Source: Campylobacter mucosalis
GTDB lineage: Bacteria > Campylobacterota > Campylobacteria > Campylobacterales > Campylobacteraceae
Length of the DNA stretch: 64,000 nucleotides
Assembly: GCF_013372205.1 (NCBI RefSeq)
Contig: NZ_CP053831.1
Coordinates: 1,550,001 to 1,614,000, forward strand
Direction: 5' to 3'
Shown: piece after piece, positions 1 to 8,553 of the stretch
How positions within the stretch are numbered: the first letter of the stretch is position 1
Layout: every line of letters starts with the position of its first letter
Program-made: the position numbers and the translations under genes
The notes under the pieces: model-generated
What the model was told of the DNA's origin: nothing
Database searches by the model: none
What the model saw: the letters and a program-made list of their open reading frames with translations, nothing else

Positions 1-298
1 TCTATATTGCAGTCCTACAACCCCACTAGTAAACTAGTGGTTTGCCCTCTTACGCGTTCGCTCGCCGCTACTAGCGTAATCTCTATTGATTTCTTTTCCT
101 GTTGGTACTAAGATGTTTCAATTCCCAACGTTCGCTCCATTATATGGTAACTGACATCTCTATCAGTTGGGTTGCCCCATTCAGAAATTCCCGGATCAAA
201 GCCCCTTGACGGCTCCCCGAGACTTATCGCAGCCTGGCACGTCTTTCATCGCCTCTACTAGCCAAGGCATCCACCACTTACTCTTAGTAGCTTACCTT
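1..298 (-). rRNA. rrl: 23S ribosomal RNA, 5' end (partial)
   Basis: Read on the minus strand, this begins with the conserved 23S 5' region: GGTAAGCTACTAAG, then the GGTGGATGCC motif and the GATGAAGGACG-like block near the 5' end of bacterial 23S. About 298 bases are present; the rest lies off the left edge of the window. It is the third element of a 16S-Ala-Ile-23S operon transcribed leftwards. The exact 5' end is estimated from the usual start relative to the GGTGGATG motif. Confidence 0.95.
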
Positions 299-799
299 TT
301 ATTAGTATATGTTTATATTCTAATTCGCATCACTTCCTTGTTAAAGATAATATTTTTTTAACTTCGCAGACGAACAAGTCCGTCTTTGCGACCAAAGAGC
401 TACGCCCTTTGGAAACCCCTAAAGCACACCAACGCTTTCGGCGTTGCCGTAAATTTTAGTTGTTTGCCTTTTATTACTACATCTAAATTTTAAACTCCAA
501 GACGGAAAGCATTGACAGATACAATGGATAAGTTTTAAATCCCATAATATCTTGTGATGTCAAACTTTTGCATTTAATGCAAGAGATTAAAATCTTAGAT
601 CTTTAACAAGTCCTGTAAAATTGTTTTTATTAAAACTTGCTTGTGACTCTTAACAATGATAAATAAATGAACATTTAGATTAAAAAATCTAAATCAAATT
701 TTTAGAATTAAAAACTTGATTTAGATTTCTAAGTTAAACCAATTAAACCCTTTTTATTGGGGAGTGAATTATAGCTAATAAAACTTATAGTAAGCTTTA
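299..799 (-). other. rRNA internal spacer between tRNA-Ile and 23S
   Basis: About 500 bases of AT-rich spacer with no supportable reading frame. It contains a twin hairpin near 363-412, described separately, and a long run of A/T-rich DNA. It is transcribed as part of the rRNA precursor and must carry the processing sites for the 23S 5' end and the tRNA-Ile 3' end. Confidence 0.8.
363..412 (-). repeat. Twin hairpin upstream of 23S (copy 2 of rRNA leader element)
   Basis: On the transcribed minus strand there are two successive stem-loops. The first pairs CCAAAG with CTTTGG around a loop containing GCGTAGC. The second pairs AGACG-type bases with CGTCT. A clearly related pair lies at 2888-2940, just upstream of 16S, with the same order, spacing and loop motif GCGTAGCTC. 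The likely role is precursor rRNA processing or antitermination; that is inferred from position only. Confidence 0.6.
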
Positions 800-876
800 T
801 GGTGGGCCTAACAAGACTTGAACTTGTGACCTCACCCTTATCAGGGGTGCACTCTAACCAGCTGAGCTATAGGCCC
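800..876 (-). tRNA. tRNA-Ile (GAT)
   Basis: A 77-base cloverleaf on the minus strand. The 7-bp acceptor stem is GGGCCTA/TAGGCCC, the D arm is GCTCAGCTGG, the anticodon loop contains GAT, and the T arm contains GTTCAAGTC. The 3' CCA is encoded. It lies in the 16S-23S spacer, the usual place for tRNA-Ile in this type of operon. Confidence 0.97.
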
Positions 877-901
877 TCTTACTCGTTCTTTTTCTTTACA
901 C

Positions 902-982
902 TTCTTTAAAGCTCACTCACAACTGCGTTACGTAGCATATCTACGCTCCTTGTCGCTCGGTCGCTTTTCATCGTTTAAAGAA
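902..982 (-). other. Structured spacer between tRNA-Ala and tRNA-Ile
   Basis: TTCTTTAAA at 902-910 and TTTAAAGAA at 974-982 form a 9-bp inverted repeat. It encloses smaller self-complementary segments, including GTAG/CTAC near 930-943. In the precursor transcript it would fold between the two tRNAs, probably as a processing or spacing element. No reading frame is present. Confidence 0.4.
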
Positions 983-1004
983 AAAATAACTTCGCATACT
1001 ATTA

Positions 1005-1080
1005 TGGTGGAGAATAGCGGGATCGAACCGCTGACCTCCTGCGTGCAAAGCAGGCGCTCTCCCAGCTGAGCTAATTCCCC
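1005..1080 (-). tRNA. tRNA-Ala (TGC)
   Basis: A 76-base cloverleaf on the minus strand. The acceptor stem is GGGGAAT with ATTCTCC, the D arm is GCTCAGCTGG, the anticodon loop has TGC within CTTTGCACG, and the T arm contains GGTTCGATCC. The CCA is encoded. It is the first tRNA after 16S in the leftward operon. Confidence 0.97.
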
Positions 1081-1089
1081 TTCTTGCTC

Positions 1090-1194
1090 ATTATTTTTCA
1101 TTATACTTCGTTGAATTTTAATAAATCTGCGGTCATTACCAATAAGGTAACTCCCTTGATTTTTTAAAATTCACCTCGTCTAATAAAAAATAAT
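1090..1194 (-). repeat. Long imperfect inverted repeat between 16S and tRNA-Ala
   Basis: The arms are about 1090-1127 and 1158-1194. The reverse complement of the right arm matches the left arm over roughly 37 bases with a handful of mismatches. The shared core is GAATTTTA followed by an A-rich run ending in AATC. The 30-base loop carries its own small stem, TTACC/GGTAA. In the rRNA precursor this would be a long duplex, typical of an RNase III substrate. The function is inferred. Confidence 0.55.
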
Positions 1195-1372
1195 ATCACA
1201 ACGATATCTTTAAAAATTTAAAAAGCAATAACTGAATTTTAAAATAAAAAAATACAATTGCTTTAAATTTCAGAGTATCTTTATTAGCTGTCAATCTTTC
1301 AAAACTAAACAAGGATCAATTGAGATATTCCTTTATGAACTGATAGTTGTGAGACTTATCAGTTTGTACTCT

Positions 1373-2887
<1,515 letters not shown>

Positions 2888-2888
<1 letters not shown>

Positions 2889-2940
2889 TTCGCAGATGAG
2901 CAAAGCTCATCTTTACGACAAGGAGCTACGCTCCCTTGAC
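2888..2940 (-). repeat. Twin hairpin upstream of 16S (copy 1 of rRNA leader element)
   Basis: On the minus strand, CAAGG.AGC pairs with GCTCCTTG, followed by the 8-bp perfect stem AGATGAGC/GCTCATCT with a TTT loop. The element ends directly at the mature 16S 5' end. The copy before 23S (363-412) has different bases in the stems, but they still pair, which indicates conserved structure. A probable leader processing or antitermination signal. Confidence 0.6.
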
Positions 2941-3295
2941 CCACCTAAAGAATATAGATTGCTAACGCAATCAAATAACAATGTTTTTAAACATTATCTT
3001 TAATCTAGGTCAAATGTTATATGAAGTTTTTAATCTAAAAACTTTTGTTTTTTATTTATTAGTTTTAGTTTGCTAAAATAAGCAAACTGGCTCAATCGAT
3101 CACTTGTTTAGATTTCAAAGATTGACTAATAGTTTAACATTAATAATTTAAAAGAACAACGATAAAAAAGAAAGGCTTTATTAACTCAGAAGGTTAAAGG
3201 TGGTTTCTCTCAACTCGTGAGCTGGAATTATATAAGAGAGTTGCTTAAAAGGGGCTTAAAAAATATAAAATAATATTAAAATCTAAAATAAATAC
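2941..3295. other. rRNA operon leader and upstream region, no gene
   Basis: About 350 bases with no convincing reading frame on either strand. It holds the leftward rRNA leader, including an AT-rich stretch with a TTGTTCTTTTAAA-like run on the minus strand near 3150 that loosely resembles boxA, and the probable rRNA promoter near 3227. Beyond about 3256 it is the shared upstream region of the divergent nik operon. Confidence 0.6.
3227..3232 (-). promoter_or_regulatory. Probable rRNA operon promoter (-10 box)
   Basis: The minus strand reads TCTTATATAATTCC here, a perfect TATAAT at 3232-3227 in an AT-rich context, with a T-rich stretch about 17 bases upstream instead of a good -35 box. It lies about 340 bases upstream of the mature 16S 5' end. 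Assigned by motif and position only. Confidence 0.5.
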
Positions 3296-3352
3296 ATTCT
3301 ATGCAAAAATTAAAATTTATAATATATAATGTAAGCAAAATCTTCATAGAAT
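3296..3352. promoter_or_regulatory. Inverted repeat upstream of nikA promoter, candidate operator
   Basis: ATTCTATG at 3296-3303 and CATAGAAT at 3345-3352 are perfect 8-bp inverted half-sites 41 bases apart. The second ends one base before the nikA -35 box. Nickel uptake operons are commonly repressed by NikR or Fur-family proteins, so an operator is expected here. These half-sites do not match the E. coli NikR site, and the assignment is speculative. Confidence 0.3.
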
Positions 3353-3353
3353 A

Positions 3354-3382
3354 TTGACAAATAATACTAAAATATATATAAT
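3354..3382 (+). promoter_or_regulatory. nikABCDE promoter, consensus sigma-70
   Basis: TTGACA at 3354-3359, a 17-base spacer, then TATAAT at 3377-3382: both hexamers perfect at optimal spacing. Campylobacter sigma-70 promoters usually lack a recognisable -35 box, so this is strikingly canonical. The predicted start near 3389 leaves a leader of about 34 bases, followed by the AGGAG ribosome site at 3413-3417 and the nikA ATG. Confidence 0.75.
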
Positions 3383-3422
3383 GTGAATAAACTTATTTTT
3401 ATATTATATTTTAGGAGTAATT

Positions 3423-4955
3423 ATGTTATTTAGAGCTTTATTAATATTATTAGCATTAATAATACAAGCAATAGCGCAAAATACGCTAAATTTTGTAACT
3501 TCAAAAAATGTTGGCGAGCTAAATCCGCATCTTTATTCGCCAAATGAGATGTTTGCACAAGATATGCTCTACGAGGGGCTTTTTAAATACGATGAAAATG
3601 GCACCATATCGCCACTTTTAGCCACTAATTACCGCATAGAAAATGATGGCAAACGCTATATTTTTACGCTTAGAGACGATGTGTATTTTACCGATGGGGT
3701 GAAATTTGACGCGATTGCGGTAAAGGCAAATTTTGACGCCATTATAGAAAATAGAAAAAGGCATAGTTGGCTAGAACTTGCAAACATTATACAAAGTGTT
3801 GAAATTTTAGACGACAAAACTATCGCTTTAAATATCCTAAAACCCTATGAGCCAACGCCAAAAGAGCTAAGTTTAATACGCCCATTTCGCTTTATTTCGC
3901 CAAATTCCCTCATCAACGGCTCAAGCAAGGACGGGATAAAAGCACCAGTAGGCACTGGCAAATTTAAGCTTGAAAGCTCAGTTGCTGGAGTGAGCGATAC
4001 ATTCATCAAAAATGAAAAATACTGGGGCGAAGCAGCAAAAATAGACAAAATAGTAAGCAAAGTTATACCATATCCAAGCACCAAAATTTTGGCTTTAAAA
4101 ACAAAACAAGCGGATCTAATCTACTCAAGCGAACAAATCCCACTTGACGCTATAGAGAGTCTAAAGAGCGAATTTAACGTAGAAATTTCAGCACCCATAA
4201 ACACACTAGTCATCGCCATAAACTCAAACAAATTTCCAACAAACAACCTAAGCGTGAGAAAAGCCCTAAATATGGCGGTGGATAAAGACGCTCTTGTAAA
4301 ATCTGTATTTTTTAACACTCAAAAAAAGGCGGATTTTTTGTTCTCAACCACTCTTAAAAACTGCGACGTGGGCCTAAAACCATACGAATTTAACACTAAA
4401 ATGGCAAATGAAATTTTAGAGCAAGATGGCTATAAGATGACAAAAGACGGCATAAGAGAAAAAAATGGTCAAAAACTTGAGATAAATCTCGTATATATCG
4501 GCACTGACGCTATTAAAAAATCAATTGGCGAAATTTTACAAAATGATTTTAAGAAAATTGGTGTAAAACTATCGCTAAAGGCTGATGAAAGTAGCATATT
4601 TTACAAAAAACAACAAAGCGGAGACTTTCATCTAATATTTAATGAAACCTGGGGTGTGCCATACGATCCTGAAATTTTCCTAGGCTCGATGAGAACGATA
4701 TCGCACGCCGATTATCAAGCACAGCTTGGATTAAAACAAAAAGCCGAACTTGACGCAAATATAACCAAAATTTTAGATGGCTCACAAAATAGCGCCAAAC
4801 TCATCAAAAGTGCCTTAAAAACGCTACACGATGAGGCAATATACATACCTATTAGCTTTGAGACAAACATCGCAATTAGCTCTAAAAATTTAGACGGAGT
4901 AAATGCAAAAGCCATAAGCAACCACGTTCCGTTTGACAAGATGTTTAAAAGATGA
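3423..4955 (+). CDS. nikA: Periplasmic nickel-binding protein NikA
   Basis: Solute-binding component of an ABC nickel importer; it binds nickel or a nickel chelate in the periplasm and delivers it to NikBC. There is a signal peptide at about residues 1-18, then an SBP_bac_5 fold over the whole 510 residues. It follows E. coli NikA closely from memory: NPHLYSPNEMFAQ near 34-46, RKRHSW at 111-116, RPFRF at 153-157, and TWGVPYDP near 409-416. Equivalents of the ligand-pocket Arg (R153), Trp (W410) and His (H428) are present. That points to nickel rather than peptide, although C. jejuni calls its counterpart NikZ. First gene of five; its stop overlaps the nikB start as ATGA. Confidence 0.9.
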   Translation: MLFRALLILLALIIQAIAQNTLNFVTSKNVGELNPHLYSPNEMFAQDMLYEGLFKYDENGTISPLLATNYRIENDGKRYIFTLRDDVYFTDGVKFDAIAVKANFDAIIENRKRHSWLELANIIQSVEILDDKTIALNILKPYEPTPKELSLIRPFRFISPNSLINGSSKDGIKAPVGTGKFKLESSVAGVSDTFIKNEKYWGEAAKIDKIVSKVIPYPSTKILALKTKQADLIYSSEQIPLDAIESLKSEFNVEISAPINTLVIAINSNKFPTNNLSVRKALNMAVDKDALVKSVFFNTQKKADFLFSTTLKNCDVGLKPYEFNTKMANEILEQDGYKMTKDGIREKNGQKLEINLVYIGTDAIKKSIGEILQNDFKKIGVKLSLKADESSIFYKKQQSGDFHLIFNETWGVPYDPEIFLGSMRTISHADYQAQLGLKQKAELDANITKILDGSQNSAKLIKSALKTLHDEAIYIPISFETNIAISSKNLDGVNAKAISNHVPFDKMFKR

Positions 4956-5884
4956 AAATTTTAATCATAAAGCGTATATTTTTTGCCATTTTCACGCTAC
5001 TTGGCGTGTCGTTTGTGGTGTTTTTTATTCTTAGATTAAACGGCACCGACGCGGCACTTAGCTATCTAACCGCCTCAGGCATAGCCCCAACAAAAGAGGC
5101 CTTAGCTGAAGCTAGGGCGTATTTAGGGCTTGATAAACCATTATTTATGCAGTATTTTTTGTGGCTAGGCGACGCGCTTAGGCTAAATTTTGGCATATCT
5201 TATATAACCGGCAAAGAGGTTTCGCCATTAATGCTTTATTATTTTAAAAACAGCATTAAGCTCGTGCTTTTATCGCTTTGTTTTACGCTCGTTTTCTCGC
5301 TTATACTTGGTATAGCTTCAGCATTTAAAAAAGATCATTTTATCGACCATTTTACTAGATTTTTCGCGTTTGTCGGCGTTAGTGTGCCAAATTTTTGGCT
5401 TGGGTTTGTTCTTATTAGCGTATTTTCTGTAAAATTTCAGCTCTTGCCACCTTTTGGCTCTGGCACGTTTTTGCACCTCATAATGCCAGCATTTGCGATG
5501 AGCCTGATGTCGCTTTGTATAAATGCCAGACTTATTAGGGCAAATATCCTAAGCACGATGAGCCAACGACACGTGCTTTATGCAAAAATGCGTGGGGTTA
5601 AAGGCAGTGAGCTAACATTTAAATTTATCCTAAAAAGCGCCCTTTTGCCTGTTATAACAGCCGTAGGTATGCACTTTGGAGAGCTTTTAGGAGCAGCGAT
5701 AGTTGTTGAAAATGTCTTTGCTTATCCTGGTGTTGGCACATTTATCATAAATGCGGTTTCTAGCAACGACTACCCGGTTATACTCTGTTTTATGATACTT
5801 TTTTGCGCGGTCTTTATCGTTAGTAATATAATCACCGACATACTTTACATACTCATCGATCCAAGGCTAAGGCATACAAAATGA
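4952..5884 (+). CDS. nikB: Nickel ABC transporter permease NikB
   Basis: First inner-membrane permease of the nickel importer, 310 residues. The N-terminal membrane segment (about 8-28) is followed by an extracytoplasmic loop and the BPD_transp_1 domain with five further segments. The EAA-type cytoplasmic loop that contacts the ATPases is visible as YAKMRGVKGSE near residues 209-219. It shares ATGA with the nikA stop and the nikC start, so translation is probably coupled. DppB-type permeases look alike; the nickel assignment comes from NikA in the same operon. Confidence 0.88.
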   Translation: MKILIIKRIFFAIFTLLGVSFVVFFILRLNGTDAALSYLTASGIAPTKEALAEARAYLGLDKPLFMQYFLWLGDALRLNFGISYITGKEVSPLMLYYFKNSIKLVLLSLCFTLVFSLILGIASAFKKDHFIDHFTRFFAFVGVSVPNFWLGFVLISVFSVKFQLLPPFGSGTFLHLIMPAFAMSLMSLCINARLIRANILSTMSQRHVLYAKMRGVKGSELTFKFILKSALLPVITAVGMHFGELLGAAIVVENVFAYPGVGTFIINAVSSNDYPVILCFMILFCAVFIVSNIITDILYILIDPRLRHTK

Positions 5885-6702
5885 GAAAATTTCTACTCAT
5901 ATTTGCTTGTTTCACGATAATTTTAATGCTTTTTCTAGCGATATTTGCACCACTTATAGCCCCTTTTGATCCGACTGCTATAAATTTAGAAGCTAAATTT
6001 TTAGATCCAAGTCAAACATATATCTTAGGCACAGATCATCTTGGCAGAGACATATTCTCAAGGCTTATTTATGGGGCAAGAGTATCGTTTTTTTGCGTCT
6101 TTTTGACACTATTTTTAGTGCTAGTTTTTGGTGGTGTGGCTGGTGGTGTGGCTGGTTTTATGGGCGGAAAAATAGATCAAGCATTAATGAGAATTTGCGA
6201 TCTATTTTTTGGTATTCCAACCATAGTTTTAGCACTTTTTTTAGTCAGCATATTTGGCTCAGGAACTCTAAATATCATAATAGCCATTGCCATTACGCAC
6301 TGGGCGTGGTATGCAAGATTTATAAGATCGATAGTCTTAAGCCTAAAAAACAAAGAATACGTCCTAGCAAGCAAACTTTGTGGGGCAAGTGGAGTTGCAA
6401 ATTTTAAACAAAATATGCTAAGAGTCATAGCCTCTCAGTGCATAATCCTTGCGACGCTTGATATTGGGCATATTATGCTTCATATATCAGGGCTTAGTTT
6501 TTTAGGGCTTGGTGTAAAAGCACCAGACGCTGAATGGGGCATAATGATAAGCGATGCGAAGGAATTTTTATTTAGTGCTCCACATCTGATTTACTATCCA
6601 GGCATTGCACTATTTTTGTGCGTTGCAAGTTTTAATATCGCTGGAGATTATCTGCGTGATAGGCTAGATAGTGGCGATTTTGAGGAGTTAAGCAATGCTT
6701 GA
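5881..6702 (+). CDS. nikC: Nickel ABC transporter permease NikC
   Basis: Second permease of the nickel importer, 273 residues. It has an N-terminal membrane segment (about 4-26), then the motif ILGTDHLGRDIFSR near 48-61 that is typical of DppC/NikC proteins. A BPD_transp_1 domain follows, with the EAA loop YVLASKLCGASG near 160-171. It starts within the nikB stop (ATGA) and overlaps nikD by 8 bases. It is expected to form the membrane channel with NikB. Confidence 0.88.
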   Translation: MRKFLLIFACFTIILMLFLAIFAPLIAPFDPTAINLEAKFLDPSQTYILGTDHLGRDIFSRLIYGARVSFFCVFLTLFLVLVFGGVAGGVAGFMGGKIDQALMRICDLFFGIPTIVLALFLVSIFGSGTLNIIIAIAITHWAWYARFIRSIVLSLKNKEYVLASKLCGASGVANFKQNMLRVIASQCIILATLDIGHIMLHISGLSFLGLGVKAPDAEWGIMISDAKEFLFSAPHLIYYPGIALFLCVASFNIAGDYLRDRLDSGDFEELSNA

Positions 6703-7423
6703 AGTAAAAAATCTAAGCATAAAAGCACAGGATAAAATAATCGTAGATGATATAAGTTTTAGCCTAAAACGTGGCATAGTAACCGCACTAATTGGCAAAA
6801 GTGGAGTGGGTAAAAGCCTTTGTGCCACCGGAATTTTTGGAATTTTTACAAACGGCACAAGTGGCAAAATAACGCTAAATTTTAACAACGAGCCAGTAAA
6901 AAATCCAAGCAAAATCATCTCAACCATAATGCAAAATCCACGCACCGCATTTAGCCCAATTTTAAGCATAAGCTCACACGCCAAATCTATCCTAAAAGCA
7001 AACGATATGCTAGATCAAAATTTCAACCAGCTTCTAAAAACAGAGCTAAAAAATGTCGGTTTAAAAGATGAAGTAGCAGATAGATATCCGTTTGAGTTAA
7101 GTGGCGGAATGCTTCAACGTGCGATGATAGCACTTGCCTTGATAACAAAACCGAAATTTTTAATCGCAGATGAACCTACGACCGATCTTGACGCGATTAC
7201 TCAGACTGAAATTTTATCGCTTCTTAGTAAGCTTGTAAAACAAAAAAATATGGGTTTACTACTCATAACTCACGATTTTGGCGTTATAAATGCTTTTGCT
7301 GATGAAATTTTAGTGCTTGAGGATACAAAAATAGTAGAAAAAGCAGACAAAAATGAAATTTTTACTTCGCCAAAAAGCAAAAGTTCGCGCGAACTTTTAA
7401 ACGCATACGAGGCGTTAAAATGA
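6695..7423 (+). CDS. nikD: Nickel ABC transporter ATP-binding protein NikD
   Basis: One of two ATPases powering nickel import, 242 residues. Walker A GKSGVGKS lies at 34-41, the signature LSGGM at 135-139, Walker B FLIADE at 155-160, and the switch His in LLITHDFG near 194-201. The start is inside the end of nikC, with GAGGAG just upstream as ribosome site. It lacks the C-terminal oligopeptide extension of DppD-type ATPases, as NikD proteins do. It is expected to pair with NikE. Confidence 0.87.
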   Translation: MLEVKNLSIKAQDKIIVDDISFSLKRGIVTALIGKSGVGKSLCATGIFGIFTNGTSGKITLNFNNEPVKNPSKIISTIMQNPRTAFSPILSISSHAKSILKANDMLDQNFNQLLKTELKNVGLKDEVADRYPFELSGGMLQRAMIALALITKPKFLIADEPTTDLDAITQTEILSLLSKLVKQKNMGLLLITHDFGVINAFADEILVLEDTKIVEKADKNEIFTSPKSKSSRELLNAYEALK

Positions 7424-8163
7424 TACTAGAGTTAGATAAAATTTCTCACTACTACCACGCAAGTTATCTCTTTAAACACACTCACGAGCCAGTGCTTGAT
7501 GAGATAAGCTTAGATATCAAAAAAGGTAAATGCACAGCACTAATGGGTCGCTCAGGTAGCGGTAAAAGCACATTGGCTCATATTATTATGGGGCTTTTAA
7601 AGCCTAGTAAAGGAGAGATAAAATTTGACGGATCGACACTTTTGCTAGATACACTTAGCCAAAGACGCAAATTTTACTCACAAGTCCAGCTCGTGTTTCA
7701 AGATCCAATCAGTGCGGTAAATCCACGTTTTAGCACAAAAGAGGTGTTATGTGAGCCGTTAAAACATCTATTTGACCTAAAAAAAGATGAGATGAGTACT
7801 AGGGTGGAGCAAATTTGTGAGGTTTTATACATAAAAAAGAGCCACTTAGAGCAAAGAGCTTTAAACCTAAGTGGCGGCGAGCTTGGGCGAGTTTGCCTAG
7901 CTCGTGCGATGATAGTTAGGCCCAAACTTCTTATCCTTGATGAGTCGCTATCTGGTTTTGATCTCGCCCTTAGCCTTGATATTTTAAATTTCTTAAAGAC
8001 CTTAAAAGGGCAGATGAGTTTTATATTTATCACTCACGATCTGCGTCTGGCACGAAATTTTGCCGATGAGATAGTCCTGCTTGAAAACGGCAAAATCGTC
8101 GAAAAAACAGACTGCGAACTTAAAAGCGAATTTGGGCAAAAGCTACAATCAGCAGTTTTGTAG
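7420..8163 (+). CDS. nikE: Nickel ABC transporter ATP-binding protein NikE
   Basis: Second ATPase of the nickel importer, 247 residues. Walker A GRSGSGKS lies at 43-50, the Q-loop in LVFQDP at 91-96, the signature LSGGE at 150-154, Walker B LLILDE at 170-175, and the switch His in FITHDL. Its start overlaps the nikD stop as ATGA. It is the last gene of the operon and ends one base from the converging ridA; I see no clear terminator in between. Confidence 0.87.
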   Translation: MILELDKISHYYHASYLFKHTHEPVLDEISLDIKKGKCTALMGRSGSGKSTLAHIIMGLLKPSKGEIKFDGSTLLLDTLSQRRKFYSQVQLVFQDPISAVNPRFSTKEVLCEPLKHLFDLKKDEMSTRVEQICEVLYIKKSHLEQRALNLSGGELGRVCLARAMIVRPKLLILDESLSGFDLALSLDILNFLKTLKGQMSFIFITHDLRLARNFADEIVLLENGKIVEKTDCELKSEFGQKLQSAVL

Positions 8164-8164
8164 C

Positions 8165-8539
8165 TTACAAAACTGCTATCGTTTCTATCTCAACCAAAGC
8201 ATCTTTTGGTAAGGTTTTTACCGCAACTGTGCTTCGTGCTGGGAAATTTTCACTAAAATAAGTAGCATAAATTTCATTCACAGCGGCAAAGTCGCCCATA
8301 TCGGCTAAAAATATCGTCGTTTTTACAACGTTTGTAAAATCCAAATCAGAAGCACAAAGTATGGCTTTTATATTCTCCAAGCTTTGCTTGGTTTGCGATT
8401 TTACATCAGAGCCTGCAAACTCGCCATTTGGCTTAACGCCAAGTTGCCCCGAAACAAATAAAAATCCGTTTGTCAAAACAGCCTGTGAATACGGCCCGAT
8501 CGCCTGTGGCGCGTTGTTTGTGTGTATTATTTTTTTCAT
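8165..8539 (-). CDS. ridA: RidA family reactive imine/enamine deaminase
   Basis: Hydrolyses reactive 2-aminoacrylate-type imines released by PLP enzymes such as threonine or serine dehydratase, so protecting other PLP enzymes. The 124 residues cover the whole YjgF/RidA fold. The N-terminal AIGPYSQA block (13-20), the pocket Arg R102 in PARSTV and Glu E118 near the C-terminus match catalytically competent RidA. The start has AAGGAG upstream. It lies 14 bases downstream of the large DUF748 gene on the same strand and is probably cotranscribed with it. Confidence 0.9.
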   Translation of the reverse strand: MKKIIHTNNAPQAIGPYSQAVLTNGFLFVSGQLGVKPNGEFAGSDVKSQTKQSLENIKAILCASDLDFTNVVKTTIFLADMGDFAAVNEIYATYFSENFPARSTVAVKTLPKDALVEIETIAVL

Positions 8540-8553
8540 TTTATCTCCTTGAT

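Noticed and set aside
167-361. 64-residue frame over the 23S 5' end
   Set aside because: It overlaps conserved rRNA sequence, so it is not a gene.
3423-8163. Dipeptide/oligopeptide transporter instead of nickel
   Set aside because: The binding protein keeps the NikA-specific Arg, Trp and His pocket positions and the RHSWLELAN-type segment, so nickel is preferred.
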